Shown: positions 10,569 through 19,083 of the stretch, in pieces
How positions within the stretch are numbered: position 1 is the first letter of the stretch
Layout: each line of letters begins with the position of its first letter
Assembly: GCA_030425545.1 (NCBI GenBank)
Contig: JAUIAC010000011.1
Location: 1-49,753, forward strand
Length of the DNA stretch: 49,753 nt
Reading direction: 5' to 3'
From: a bacterium
GTDB taxonomy: Bacteria > Myxococcota_A > UBA9042
Translations under genes and position numbers: made by a program
The notes under the pieces: model-generated
The model's database searches: none
Told to the model about the DNA's origin: nothing
What the model saw: only the letters and a program-made list of their open reading frames with translations

Positions 10569-11873
10569 TCACCAGCCCGCGCCGATGTCGCGGCGAAAGT
10601 GCATGCCCTCGAAGCGCACGCCCTGCAGGGCGGCGTAGGCCTTGGCGCGCGCCGCGGAGACCGTCTCGGCCGCGGCCACCACGGTCACGGTGCGGCCCCC
10701 AGTGGTCTCGAGCCGCTCGGGCGCGTCGCCGGTGGCCTCGACCCAGCGCACGCCGTCTTCGTAGAGCCAGAGGTCGGGATCGGCGGCGAAGGTCGCGTCG
10801 TCGATGTGCAGCTCGGCGCCGCGCTCGAAGCGGTCTGGATAGCCCGGCGCCGCCACCACCACCGACACCCGCGGCCGCTCGTCCACCCGCAGCGCGGCCA
10901 CGGCCGCCTTGAGGTCGCCCGCGCCCCGGCAGGCCTGGAGCGCGCCGTAGAGGTCGCCCGAGAGCCGGCTGAGCAGGATCTGCGTCGCCGGATCGCCGAA
11001 GCGCACGTTGTAGTCGATGACCAGGGCCCGGCCGCGCACCAACATCAGGTCGACGAAGAGCGCGCCGCGCACCGGCGTGCCGCGCTCGGCCATGGCCGCC
11101 ACCGTGGGCCGCAGTACGTCGCGCTCGATGTGGGCGAGCATGGCGTCGTCCACCATGGGCGCCGGCGCGACCTGGCCCATGCCGCGGGTCGGCGGCCCTG
11201 CGTCGTCGTCGAGCAGGCGCGGGTAGTTCAGCACGTGGCCGAGCACCGCGACGTCCTCGCCGTCGGTCAGCGAGAAGACCGTGACCTCGGTGCCGTCGAG
11301 CCGCTCCTCCACCACGATGCGTTTGGACTCGAGGCCGAAGATGTTGTCGTGCATCACGTCGTGGAGCGCGTCGTCGCACTCGCTGGCGCGGTGGGTCACC
11401 CGCACGCCCTTGCCGTAGGCGATGCCGTCGGCCTTGAACACGCGCGCCCAGGGCGTGGTCTGCGCCAGGTGCGCCGCGCGCGCCACCGTGTCGCACACGG
11501 CGAAGCGCGGCGTGTCGATGGCCAGCCGGTTCATGAGCAGCCGCGCGAAGACCTTGGAGCCCTCCAGCTTCGCCGCCGCCGCGTCCGGCCCGAACACCGG
11601 CTGCCCGGCCGCCGCGAAGACGTCGACGATGCCGTCCACGAGCGGCGTGTTCGGCCCGACCACGGTCAGGTCGATCTCCTCCAGCTCCGCGACCTCCGCC
11701 AGCCCGCGCAGGTCCTGGCTCGCCACAGGCAGGGTCACGAAGCCACGTCGCTCCAAGCCCGAGGTTCCGGGCGCAAAGCACACCGACGCCACTGAGGGCG
11801 AGCGCAGCAGCGCCTCGCCGAGCGCGTGGCTGCGCGCGCCACCGCCGACAATCATGATCCGCGCGCCCCCCAT
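10569..11873 (-). CDS. purD: Phosphoribosylamine-glycine ligase
   Basis: A 434-residue ATP-grasp enzyme that joins phosphoribosylamine and glycine with ATP to form GAR in purine synthesis. The N-terminal IMIVGGGARSHALGEAL matches the PurD GGGGREHAL motif; central FKADGIAYGKGV is the ATP-grasp loop, and NVRFGDPATQ is a PurD signature. The residue after the N-terminal Gly run differs from the usual (R-S-H rather than R-E-H). The ATG at 11873 is preferred because a GGAGGGAGG run lies just upstream; an in-frame start at 11969 would add an unlikely Arg-rich leader. Transcribed divergently from ssrA. Confidence 0.9.
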   Translation of the reverse strand: MGGARIMIVGGGARSHALGEALLRSPSVASVCFAPGTSGLERRGFVTLPVASQDLRGLAEVAELEEIDLTVVGPNTPLVDGIVDVFAAAGQPVFGPDAAAAKLEGSKVFARLLMNRLAIDTPRFAVCDTVARAAHLAQTTPWARVFKADGIAYGKGVRVTHRASECDDALHDVMHDNIFGLESKRIVVEERLDGTEVTVFSLTDGEDVAVLGHVLNYPRLLDDDAGPPTRGMGQVAPAPMVDDAMLAHIERDVLRPTVAAMAERGTPVRGALFVDLMLVRGRALVIDYNVRFGDPATQILLSRLSGDLYGALQACRGAGDLKAAVAALRVDERPRVSVVVAAPGYPDRFERGAELHIDDATFAADPDLWLYEDGVRWVEATGDAPERLETTGGRTVTVVAAAETVSAARAKAYAALQGVRFEGMHFRRDIGAGW

Positions 11874-11972
11874 GCCCCTCCCTCCGGTGGCGCCCAGGCT
11901 CCCACGGGCCGCGCGGCGGGTCACGCAGGGCAGGGTGACAACCCGCACCGAGGCGCCACCTTCGCCCACGCG

Positions 11973-12000
11973 TTGACTTGGCGGCGGGACGGCCTACTGT
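11973..12000 (+). promoter_or_regulatory. Sigma-70-type promoter candidate for ssrA
   Basis: TTGACT (11973-11978) and TACTGT (11995-12000) are spaced by 16 bp and point toward ssrA, with mature tmRNA starting 65 bp after the -10 box. This leaves a short 5' leader to be removed by RNase P. Confidence 0.55.
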
Positions 12001-12064
12001 GCAGGTGGGTTCCGGCGCAGCTGCGCGCTGACCGGTCGCCGCTCCACCAGAGCCATCCCACCAT

Positions 12065-12428
12065 GGGGACGAAACGGTTTCGACGGGGGCGATGAAGCGT
12101 TACTTGCGTGTCGCGGAGCCTTTGGCCGCGTCAAAAAAAGGCAATCGTTTAAGTGCCAACGATAACGTTGAGTACGCCCTCGCTGCTTAGTCTAGATTAA
12201 GTAGTAAGGCGGAGCCCGCCCTGTGTCTGCCGGGGGAGGTGCTCCATCATACAGGTGGACTGGTCGGCGCGTGGGGCCTGAGCGCGTGTCGGCGAGATTT
12301 AGCCAGGACGTCTTGGAAGCACCCTGTCTCATGGGGGGCCCCAATGCCGTACAAAGCATGGGAATACACACGTAGACGGTAGCGTGGAACGTTTTCGGAC
12401 CCGGGTTCGACTCCCGGCGTCTCCACCA
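12065..12428 (+). ncRNA. ssrA: tmRNA (transfer-messenger RNA)
   Basis: tmRNA rescues stalled ribosomes and tags the nascent peptide for proteolysis. The 5' end GGGGAC (12065-12070) pairs with the 3' GTCTCC (12419-12424) to form the acceptor stem, followed by ACCA ending at 12428; CCA is genomically encoded. The conserved GGTTTCGACGGGG follows near the 5' end and the T-arm GGTTCGACTCCCGG near the 3' end. The tag frame at 12155-12190 reads GCC AAC GAT AAC GTT GAG TAC GCC CTC GCT GCT TAG, i.e. ANDNVEYALAA after the alanine carried by tmRNA. The last 23 bases are duplicated at 27457-27479, so the present 3' end is the one supplied by the integrated island. Confidence 0.96.
12406..12428 (+). repeat. 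attL, left copy of the 23-bp attachment core
   Basis: Runs from TTCGACTCCC to the terminal TCTCCACCA of ssrA. It is identical to 27457-27479; the base before the repeat differs (G here, C at the right copy), which fixes the boundary. Confidence 0.92.
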
Positions 12429-12432
12429 GTAT

Positions 12433-12505
12433 CCCAATGATATTGGGCATCTTTGAGCCAAGATCTGCCTGTCGGAACTCTAGTGAGTCTGGGGTTCCGA
12501 CAGGC
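12433..12505. promoter_or_regulatory. Two inverted repeats between attL and the integrase gene
   Basis: The first is CCCAAT-GAT-ATTGGG (12433-12447). The second has perfect 12-bp arms, GCCTGTCGGAAC (12467-12478) and GTTCCGACAGGC (12494-12505), with a 15-base loop. The second could end integrase transcription, although no T-run follows. The half-site GTTCCGACA also occurs near attR (27362-27370), so arm-type integrase or excisionase binding sites are an alternative. Confidence 0.5.
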
Positions 12506-12517
12506 GGCAGGCCTCGC

Positions 12518-13660
12518 CTACGACTTACCTCCTGCAACAAGACGCAGCGCGGGCTGATGCTCCGGTGCGCCGATGTAGTGCCGCTTGGCGGTCTTGCCGC
12601 CGTCGGCGTGGCCGAGGAAGCGGCCGATCTCGGGCGCGGAGCGGCCCGCCTCGCCGTGCATGAAGCTGGCGTAGGTGTCGCGGAGCCCGTGGGCGCACAC
12701 GACGTTCACACCGGCCTCGCGGCACACCCGCTTCACCCGCCGGTTGAGCCACTTCCGATCCCAGGCCTGACCCGGGTTGCGGTTGCTCGCGAAGACCAGG
12801 TCGGTCTCAGCCTTCCCGGCGACCAGCTGCCGCAGGTCAGCTTCGAGCGCAGCAGGCAGGTCCAGACTGCGCCGACTGGTCGCCGTCTTGACGGACCAGC
12901 CCTCCATCTCCTCCTCCTGGGCCTCCAGGTCCCTCACCCACAGCTTGCCATCGGTGAAGTCGACGTCGCCCACCTGCAAGTGCCGCACCTCACCCGACCG
13001 CATGCCAAGCCGCAGCGGCAGCTGCGCCGCCACCCGGTCAGCTGGCTTGGCCAAGCTCTCCGCCGCCGCCAGGTAGGCGATGCACTCGCCCATGTTGCGC
13101 AGCTGCGGCTTGCCACGCCCCATCTGCCTCTTCGCCCGCTTCCCGCACCACGGCCGGTCGCCCTTGTGGATGAGGTCGCAGGGGTTGCTCCGGATGTAGC
13201 CCCGGCGCACACACCACCCCAGGAACTCGGCGACGGCGTTGTACCGCGACTGCTGGTAGGCAGGCGCGTGCCCCGCCTCCCTCATCCGCTCCAACATCGA
13301 CACCGCCCACGACGCCCCAACGCCCACCGTCTCGATGGGCGCCTCCGGCGATTTGGCGGCGAAGAAGCGCAGGTCGCGGCCTGTCCTCGCGAAGGTCCGC
13401 TCGGACCACGCGTCCATGCTCCTCTTGTGGGCCTCGAACTGCTCGATGGCCCCTGTGACCGTGAGGACGCGGTCGTCCGGGATGCCCAGCGCGATCAGGC
13501 AGGCCTTGACGAGGAGGTTGGCCTCCCTCTTCGTCTTCGCCGTGTGGGAGCACCGCTCACCTTCATGATCAATCTGGACAACTCGGTAGTACACGTTTCC
13601 TCGCCGGTCGGTCTCTCGATATGGCCCGTTGACTCGGGCCCTCCTGTGTCGCCGTCCCAT
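12518..13660 (-). CDS. int: Tyrosine recombinase (integrase) of the ssrA island
   Basis: A 380-residue phage-type integrase that would catalyse recombination between attP and the ssrA 3' end. The catalytic set is complete: Arg in LGMRSGEVRHL (about residue 220), Lys in the VKTATSRR beta-hairpin, His324 and Arg327 in HGLRDTYASF, His351 in FLGH and the nucleophile Tyr362 in KRHYIG. The N-terminal part has an AP2-like arm-binding region (GNVYYRVVQIDHEG) and a SAM-like core-binding domain (about residues 65-165). The start has an ideal AAAGGAG 6 bp upstream of the ATG. A palindrome at 13707-13728 lies 47 bp upstream. The stop is 90 bp from attL. Confidence 0.94.
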   Translation of the reverse strand: MGRRHRRARVNGPYRETDRRGNVYYRVVQIDHEGERCSHTAKTKREANLLVKACLIALGIPDDRVLTVTGAIEQFEAHKRSMDAWSERTFARTGRDLRFFAAKSPEAPIETVGVGASWAVSMLERMREAGHAPAYQQSRYNAVAEFLGWCVRRGYIRSNPCDLIHKGDRPWCGKRAKRQMGRGKPQLRNMGECIAYLAAAESLAKPADRVAAQLPLRLGMRSGEVRHLQVGDVDFTDGKLWVRDLEAQEEEMEGWSVKTATSRRSLDLPAALEADLRQLVAGKAETDLVFASNRNPGQAWDRKWLNRRVKRVCREAGVNVVCAHGLRDTYASFMHGEAGRSAPEIGRFLGHADGGKTAKRHYIGAPEHQPALRLVAGGKS

Positions 13661-13851
13661 GGCGTCTCCTTTTTGGTTGGCGGGACGGCGGATGCTGCTG
13701 CGTTCAGCGTATCATGATCCTGATACGCGGGCGAAGGCGTAGATCCGTCGCAACCACATAGCATCATGGCGACTTCGCCTGCGACGCCGCCGTGTACCGC
13801 AGCCAGTGCGAGGTGCTGGGCGAGCTTGGTCTTGGTGCCCTGATCAGGCAT
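13495..13851 (-). CDS. Possible small protein coupled to the excisionase gene
   Basis: An open frame of 118 codons whose ATG overlaps the last 8 bases of the excisionase-like gene (the sequence reads GATGCCTGA on the coding strand), suggesting translational coupling. Its first 40 residues (MPDQGTKTKLAQHLALAAVH...) look protein-like with a helix-forming stretch, but the last 55 codons lie inside the 5' end of the integrase gene in another frame. It may be a short real gene, or chance openness in high-GC DNA. No family is recognised. Confidence 0.25.
   Translation of the reverse strand: MPDQGTKTKLAQHLALAAVHGGVAGEVAMMLCGCDGSTPSPAYQDHDTLNAAASAVPPTKKETPWDGDTGGPESTGHIERPTGEETCTTELSRLIMKVSGAPTRRRRRGRPTSSSRPA
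13707..13728. promoter_or_regulatory. Operator-like palindrome upstream of the integrase
   Basis: Perfect 8-bp inverted arms GCGTATCA (13707-13714) and TGATACGC (13721-13728) with a 6-base spacer, 47 bp upstream of the integrase start. A related but looser pair, CGTATC...GATACG, occurs at 24872-24897 before the HEPN gene. Likely a regulator binding site. Confidence 0.5.
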
Positions 13852-14089
13852 CGCGGGACCCGGTCGCGGACGAGGTGGCGGGGGCGTCGTCCGGGGGCTG
13901 TGTCGGGTGGGCACAGCGGCGGGCGAAGGCGTCCAGTGTCGCCCTTCTGAACAGCCACGAGCCACCGGTCCCCATCCGCCCATCGGGCACAAGGCGCCCC
14001 AAGCGGACCCAGCCACGCACAGTGGACGGGGCTCCTGCGCAGAGGTAGGTCGCCGCCTGGGCTGTGGTGAGCCACGGTGAATCCTGCAT
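13844..14089 (-). CDS. Excisionase-like helix-turn-helix protein
   Basis: An 81-residue protein starting with a MerR/excisionase-type (HTH_17) DNA-binding domain: WLTTAQAATYLCAGAPSTVRGWVRLGRLVPDGRMGTGGSWLFRRATLDAFARR, with the recognition helix around residues 21-30 and a wing with a basic patch. The C-terminal 25 residues are Pro/Ala/Ser-rich and probably disordered. In integrative elements such proteins act as recombination directionality factors or as regulators of int. The ATG at 14089 is chosen because AGGAGCTGAG sits immediately upstream and because the domain begins there. It lies just upstream of the integrase and in the same direction. Confidence 0.8.
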   Translation of the reverse strand: MQDSPWLTTAQAATYLCAGAPSTVRGWVRLGRLVPDGRMGTGGSWLFRRATLDAFARRCAHPTQPPDDAPATSSATGSRDA

Positions 14090-14212
14090 ACTCAGCTCCT
14101 GCGAATGTGTGGCGCTCTCAGCCGCGCCACTGCGTTGTCGCGACCAACACCAGCTATAGCGGAGCACTTGGAGCGTCTTGGAGCGCCGATGGAGCCTGCT
14201 TGGAGGTTCGCG

Positions 14213-15310
14213 ATGAGCCAGTTCACGGAGACCAACGACGACTACGTCATCATCAGCTCGGGGGGGCCAGGAGGACGCACTGTTGCCCGCGCGACAGCTC
14301 GTGGCGTCGAGCAGCTGGTGCAAGACCGGGCCGCCAGCGAGATCATCGTCGTCTGCGACGACGATGGAGGGCGTAGGTACGGTCCAGGAGGGCCTCTAGA
14401 GTCGGCACGGGTGCCCCTCAAGCTCTGCAAACTGCTGGCCGCGTTGGCGGCCAGCAGCAACGGAGGTCTCCGACGTCGTGAGGTGATGGCTGCCCTCGAC
14501 GTGGACTCCCTGGACGATGCGCTCCCCAGTGAGGACGAACGTGACCCGGACAAGGAGGCGCGCCGTGTTAAAGACATGTGGCGCGGCCCTGCCAGGAAAC
14601 TCCTTGATCTCGTGGACCCCAAGCCTGAGAGAGGGGGACGGGGTCGCCGCAATCGCTATGCCTACTTCAGCTGGAACCCCGGCACGACGACTGGTTTCGC
14701 CGTCTCGTTCAACCCTCCCGAAAATGTGTGCTTGACGGTCATCTTCAGGTACCACTTGTTCCCAGAGTACAGGGCCCCGAGGAGCCACAAGCGTCTGCCC
14801 CCAAGGCATACCCAGAGTGATCTCGTCGACGAGCTGGAGGCAGACGTGGCTGTGGCGACGGTGGCTGCGATGCGTGTCGAGGCGACCTTCACACCGCTCG
14901 ATCGAGCGATGCTGAGGACCGCGGGCTTCGCGTGCATGCGGCTGACCGTCGCCAACAACGGGCATGCGGACCTGCGACTCGACCGGCTTCAGTGGCTCTA
15001 CAAGGTGCCGCACAGCAGGACGCGCAGTGTCTCGCGGGCGGAGATCCCTGGCGTCATCGAGTACCGCGAACTCGCGGGCATGGGTCAGGTCGAACGAGCT
15101 GGCTCGGTCGCTCTGCGGCATGACGGCGAATACTGGTGGCTGCCACCGGGGAGCCGGTGGCGCGGCACGATCCGGTTCTCCTGCGCGACCGGCCTCGCCG
15201 AGACTGTCCAGCCGGAGCTGCTCGCCTATGTGGCCCTGCCCGGGGGCAACGAGACGTACGGTGTGCCTGCCTACCAGGCTGACGAGGCTGACCTGACGCC
15301 CAGCGACTGA
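14213..15310 (+). CDS. Island protein of unknown function with possible winged-helix region
   Basis: A 365-residue protein not matched to a known family. Residues about 65-160 (VPLKLCKLLAALAASSNGGLRRREVMAALDVDS ... RVKDMWRGPARKLLDL ... RNRYAYFSW) look like a winged-helix DNA-binding segment. The C-terminal half (about 175-365) appears beta-rich, with phrases such as RLTVANNGHADLRLDRLQWLYKVPHSRT suggesting an immunoglobulin-like fold. TGGAGG lies 6 bp before the chosen ATG; an in-frame upstream start at 14105 has no site. It reads divergently from the excisionase-like gene, and the primase-polymerase gene follows after 102 bp, so it may be a replication- or regulation-linked factor. Confidence 0.6.
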   Translation: MSQFTETNDDYVIISSGGPGGRTVARATARGVEQLVQDRAASEIIVVCDDDGGRRYGPGGPLESARVPLKLCKLLAALAASSNGGLRRREVMAALDVDSLDDALPSEDERDPDKEARRVKDMWRGPARKLLDLVDPKPERGGRGRRNRYAYFSWNPGTTTGFAVSFNPPENVCLTVIFRYHLFPEYRAPRSHKRLPPRHTQSDLVDELEADVAVATVAAMRVEATFTPLDRAMLRTAGFACMRLTVANNGHADLRLDRLQWLYKVPHSRTRSVSRAEIPGVIEYRELAGMGQVERAGSVALRHDGEYWWLPPGSRWRGTIRFSCATGLAETVQPELLAYVALPGGNETYGVPAYQADEADLTPSD

Positions 15311-15412
15311 CTGCGACGACGGGCGTTCTGAGGCGCTCGACTCAGCTCCAAGAACCTCCAACTACCTCCACAGGATGGTCGCCACGTGCCATCCGGCACG
15401 AGGAGGTGATCC

Positions 15413-17890
15413 ATGGCTAGTCACGCCCTTGCGTCGGTCCTGCTGGCGACAGCGCTCGCGTACCATGAAATCGGCATCGCTACGCGGCCCTGCAACCCGA
15501 AGAATCCTAGAGAGAAGTACCCCGTCGGGCAGGTGGGGTGGCAGGCCACCAGGCCCTCCCCAGACGAGCTGAGGGCGATGCAGTGGAGCACCGGCATCGG
15601 CATCGTGACGGAACCGTCGGGGCTTGTGGTGGTGGACCTGGACAGCTCGGCCGCGCAGGCGTGGGCAGTGGCGAACCTGCCATCCACCCCAGTCCGCGTG
15701 CGCACCGGACTCAAAGACCCCACCACGGGCTGGCGCGGAGAGCATTGGTACTACGCCGCTGACCCGGAAGCCCCCATTGGGTGCCGCGCGAGGCTCCACA
15801 CGGGAACCGGGAGGCTGGCGCTCGATGTCCGTGGAACGGGTGGCTTCGCGGTCACGGCACCGTCGCTGCACTTCTCCGGCGTCAGCTATGAGTCGATCGG
15901 CGCGTCTCTTCTGGAGGTCGGGGTGGCGGGACTGCCGATCTTCAGAGCTGATTGGCTTGGGTCGAAGCCTACGCGCACGGCCGGTGCCGCCCCCACTAGG
16001 GCTCGACAAGACGCGACTGAAGACCAGTTCATAGTCCGCCGAGCGCGCAAGTACTTGGAGTCCATGGGGCCCGCGATCGAGGGCCAGGGTGGTGATGCCC
16101 ACACGCTCGACGCAGCGTGTCAGCTGGTCCGGGGGTTCTCGCTGACCGACCAGGTCGCCCTCGAACTGCTGACGGATTGGAACCAGCAGTGCCGCCCCCC
16201 TTGGAATCTGGATGACCTCCGGGCCAAGATCCAAAATGCCCACAACTACGGAACCCAGCCGTACGGCGGGAACATCCCGGACCTTGCGTTCGCCCGCGGC
16301 CTTGTTGCCCATGCGCGGGGCGAAGAAGGCGATGCCGCCGGTGCCACGCCTGAGCCCAGGCGCGACGCCTCAGACCTGCCGCGGATCATCGTCCGTCGGG
16401 GCCGACTGCATGAGGCTGTCGCGGAAGCCGAGGCTGCGCTGCTCGAAAAGCATGGGGGGCTCTATCAACGCGATGGACGCCTTGAGGTCGTGGACCACGT
16501 GCCACGGCCTGGCGACAAGGAAGATGAGACGCCGGAGATCCGGCAGGTGACCCCCGAGCGGCTGCTGCTGCTGCTGTCCTCGTGCGCGAGGTTCGTCAGG
16601 CTCAAGAAACTCCAGGACGGGACCTACACGGACGTTGCGATCGACCCACCCAAAGACCTGGTCAAGGCGCTGCTCCACAAGGGCCACTGGACATTTCCGG
16701 TGCTGCTGGGGGTGTCGAGAGTGCCCGTGCTCCGCCCTGACCTGTCCATCCTTGACGAGGACGGCTACGACGACGCGAGCGGCATCGTGCTCCACACCGG
16801 CACTACCACCTTCCCTTCGATCGAACTGGCGCCCAGCAAGAAGGACGCGCAGGAAGCTCTGGCGCTCGTCGAGGATGTGATCTGCGATTTTCCGTTCGTG
16901 GACGGGACCGACAAAGCCGTAGCGGTGGCCAGCATCATCACTGCGGTGGTTCGCCACAGCATCCGGGGCCCCACCCCGATGTTTCTGTTCACCGCAACGG
17001 CCCCCGGCACTGGCAAGAGCCTCCTTGTCACGGTCGCGTCCCTCATCGCTTGGGGCCGCGCGGCAGCCCCGATGGCGCCAGTGGGCAACGAGGAACTTGA
17101 GAAGCGCATCACGGCCATGCTCTTGGCCGGGGTTCACGCCTGTGTTTTCGACAACATCGCGGGCAAGTTCGGTGGTCCCGCCCTGGACGCCGCGCTGACG
17201 AGTTGGATCTGGTCGGGACGCGTCCTGGGGCGGAGCGAGCACGTCGAGTTGCACAACACCGCCACATACTTCGCAACAGCAAACGAGCCCGAGATTGTAG
17301 GTGATCTGGTCCGTCGCACACTTCGATGCCGCCTCGATGCCGGTGTCGAGCGGCCGGAGCGTCGTAGCGACTTTCGCCACAGCTCCCTGCGTGAGTGCGT
17401 CATGGAGCAACGCCCCCAGCTCGTCGTGGCCGTCCTGACCATGGTGCGGGCCTATGCCGTCAGCGGCTGCCAGCTCTCCGGAGACCAACTCCTCGGGGGA
17501 TTCGAGGAGTGGTGCCGGGTCGTGCGTGGCCCACTCCTCTGGCTTGGTCTGGCTGACCCGGTCGCCAGCCAGGACGCGCTCCGCGAGGACGGCAACGAGG
17601 AGTTGGCCGCTTGGGGGTCGACCCTGGCGCTCCTGTACCAGGTCTTCGGCGAGCAGTGCTTTTTAGCCGCAGACCTGATCCAGGGAGGTACCCACCACGC
17701 CGAGCGCGCGGCTCTCCGGGCCGCCATCGCCGAACAGATTGACACCGAGGACCGCTCGACTCGGCGCATCGCTGGCCTCCTCAGGCGGTGGCGGGGCCGC
17801 ATCGTCGGGGGCCTGCGACTGGAGCGCCGCGGCGACAAGCGCACCAACAAGGGGTGGAGGTGGGCGGTGGCGTCGGTGGCCGCCAGTTGA
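15413..17890 (+). CDS. Bifunctional primase-polymerase with superfamily 3/AAA-type helicase domain
   Basis: An 825-residue replication protein. The N-terminal prim-pol domain (PF09250 type, about residues 5-175) shows the metal-binding VVVDLDSS (Asp75, Asp77), the EHWYY motif with His111 and LDVRGTGGFAVTAPS (Asp138). A linker region of about 200-300 residues follows (primase C-terminal-like, with DLRAKIQNAHNYGTQPYGG). The helicase-like ATPase has Walker A APGTGKS near 528-534, Walker B ACVFDNI near 575, a sensor ATANEPE and an arginine finger candidate in LVRRTLRCRLD. It would prime and unwind the island's own origin. GAGGAGG lies 7 bp before the ATG. The intergenic stretch directly downstream contains an origin-like inverted repeat. 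Such proteins are typical of plasmids and phage satellites. Confidence 0.88.
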   Translation: MASHALASVLLATALAYHEIGIATRPCNPKNPREKYPVGQVGWQATRPSPDELRAMQWSTGIGIVTEPSGLVVVDLDSSAAQAWAVANLPSTPVRVRTGLKDPTTGWRGEHWYYAADPEAPIGCRARLHTGTGRLALDVRGTGGFAVTAPSLHFSGVSYESIGASLLEVGVAGLPIFRADWLGSKPTRTAGAAPTRARQDATEDQFIVRRARKYLESMGPAIEGQGGDAHTLDAACQLVRGFSLTDQVALELLTDWNQQCRPPWNLDDLRAKIQNAHNYGTQPYGGNIPDLAFARGLVAHARGEEGDAAGATPEPRRDASDLPRIIVRRGRLHEAVAEAEAALLEKHGGLYQRDGRLEVVDHVPRPGDKEDETPEIRQVTPERLLLLLSSCARFVRLKKLQDGTYTDVAIDPPKDLVKALLHKGHWTFPVLLGVSRVPVLRPDLSILDEDGYDDASGIVLHTGTTTFPSIELAPSKKDAQEALALVEDVICDFPFVDGTDKAVAVASIITAVVRHSIRGPTPMFLFTATAPGTGKSLLVTVASLIAWGRAAAPMAPVGNEELEKRITAMLLAGVHACVFDNIAGKFGGPALDAALTSWIWSGRVLGRSEHVELHNTATYFATANEPEIVGDLVRRTLRCRLDAGVERPERRSDFRHSSLRECVMEQRPQLVVAVLTMVRAYAVSGCQLSGDQLLGGFEEWCRVVRGPLLWLGLADPVASQDALREDGNEELAAWGSTLALLYQVFGEQCFLAADLIQGGTHHAERAALRAAIAEQIDTEDRSTRRIAGLLRRWRGRIVGGLRLERRGDKRTNKGWRWAVASVAAS

Positions 17891-17964
17891 GCGGCGTCGA
17901 CACGGGGCTGGCCACACATGCACCTAGATAACCTTTTAAAACTAAATCGCTTGTTAGGAGACCC

Positions 17965-18065
17965 GTGTAGAAGGTGTAGCACGATCCACCCAAGAGAAAT
18001 TCTCGGTCGTTTGGGGACCCCCACCGGTAGTCCACGGGGACCTCTCGCAGCTACACCCTCTACAC
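17965..18065. other. Candidate replication origin of the island
   Basis: The 287-bp gap after the primase-polymerase gene contains a 16-bp sequence GTGTAGAAGGTGTAGC (17965-17980) and its inverted copy at 18050-18065 (15 of 16 match). Each copy itself contains a direct repeat of GTGTAG. A local A+T-rich patch lies just before it (17930-17960, TAACCTTTTAAAACTAAAT), and a GAGAA/TTCTC palindrome lies between the copies. This fits iteron-like initiator binding beside an unwinding element; a transcription terminator is less likely because the loop is about 70 bases. Confidence 0.5.
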
Positions 18066-18177
18066 CGTCCAGAGTTTTCATAAGTCAGATTTGACACTTA
18101 TGGCGCGGAAAACATGCACGAGGGTCCGGAGACCCACGTCAAACCGCTTCATCAACCCAACACCCGGGGAGGACCCC

Positions 18178-18600
18178 ATGACCGAAATCCACAAGAACGG
18201 CTACGTCAGCATCGAGGAGGACTACGCGCGCCGACTCGCGGCCCAGGGGTTGCCTGAAGACCTTGCACGGAGGATCGGGGCGCTTGCAGGTGCTGCGGAC
18301 GCTGACTCGGTCGAGGATGAGACCACGATGGTGTTCTTCCTCACCCGGCTGGCATCGCTGCTGACCGTCATGCACCTCGACGAAGAGAACTTCCCGGGCT
18401 ACGGCCACGATCGCTTGCGGCAGAACCTGCACCGTCTCCACGCCAGCAGCGAGCCCTGGCGCATGAGTCGTGCCGAGTATGAGGCGCAGACTGCACTCGT
18501 TCTGCGTGCCGCCCAGACTCCAACGCGCAGCCAGATCGTCCTGCGCTACGATGGGCAGCGGGCCGAGGTGGGGTTGGCCCCGTTCGCCAGCTCCCTCTGA
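18178..18600 (+). CDS. Small island protein of unknown function
   Basis: A 140-residue, acidic, helix-rich protein (MTEIHKNGYVSIEEDYARRL...). The ATG at 18178 is chosen over an in-frame one at 18091 because GGGGAGGA precedes it by 4-5 bp and the upstream codons fall in the origin-like region. No conserved motif is recognised; the central segment (DADSVEDETTMVFFLTRLASLLTVMHLDEENFPGYGHDRLRQNLHRL) looks like a helical bundle. It is next to the replication gene and may be an accessory replication or copy-control factor, but that is a guess from position. Confidence 0.6.
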   Translation: MTEIHKNGYVSIEEDYARRLAAQGLPEDLARRIGALAGAADADSVEDETTMVFFLTRLASLLTVMHLDEENFPGYGHDRLRQNLHRLHASSEPWRMSRAEYEAQTALVLRAAQTPTRSQIVLRYDGQRAEVGLAPFASSL

Positions 18601-18687
18601 GATGGCTTCCTACCGCTGCATGGTGACCTGCGGCGCCGGTCGGTGGCCCCAAGATCAGTTTCGCGCCGGAGAGGTGCGGTCCGCCGG

Positions 18688-19083
18688 TCACGGGGGCGTG
18701 ACCTCCGCTGCCGACGCCCGGCCTGTTGGCTGCGGTGGTCCCACCTCGTAGGCCGCCCCACAGCCTTGGCACCGGAACTTGGGAGCCGACGTCAGGTACA
18801 CAGGCTGGGCCCCGCACGAGCACTGGTACGAGCCCACGGCACCTGCAAGCAACTGCAAGGCCTCCGTAGGCAGCTCGACCAGGTTCATCAACGCCTGGCG
18901 CTGATGCAGCGTCAGCCCAGCCACGACGTCTTCCAGGTCGGCCTGCTGGTCCACCTTGACCGCATACTTGGCCGCCGTGGACCGCGCCACGCCCAGCTGC
19001 TGAGCGATCGCGGAGATCTGGAGCCCCTGTCGGCGCAGGTGACGGATCTTCTTGACCAGCACAGGCGAAGTGCGTGCAGCCAT
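18688..19083 (-). CDS. HTH protein with C-terminal zinc ribbon
   Basis: A 131-residue protein. Residues about 8-45 form a resolvase/Sigma-like helix-turn-helix (VKKIRHLRRQGLQISAIAQQLGVARSTAAKYAVKV), and about 87-112 hold two Cys pairs, CSCG and CQGCG, spaced 18 residues apart, a zinc-ribbon pattern. Between them lies a helical hinge with a Leu-rich pattern. Likely a small DNA-binding regulator of the island. AGGAGG lies 10 bp before the ATG. It converges with the 140-residue gene and its promoter faces the 19.1-19.3 kb gap. Confidence 0.75.
   Translation of the reverse strand: MAARTSPVLVKKIRHLRRQGLQISAIAQQLGVARSTAAKYAVKVDQQADLEDVVAGLTLHQRQALMNLVELPTEALQLLAGAVGSYQCSCGAQPVYLTSAPKFRCQGCGAAYEVGPPQPTGRASAAEVTPP

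Noticed and set aside
12380-12428. A separate tRNA gene at the T-arm-like sequence
   Set aside because: The T-arm and CCA belong to the tRNA-like end of tmRNA, since the acceptor stem pairs with 12065-12070. The copy at 27457-27479 has only the 3' part and no acceptor partner, so it is attR and not a tRNA.
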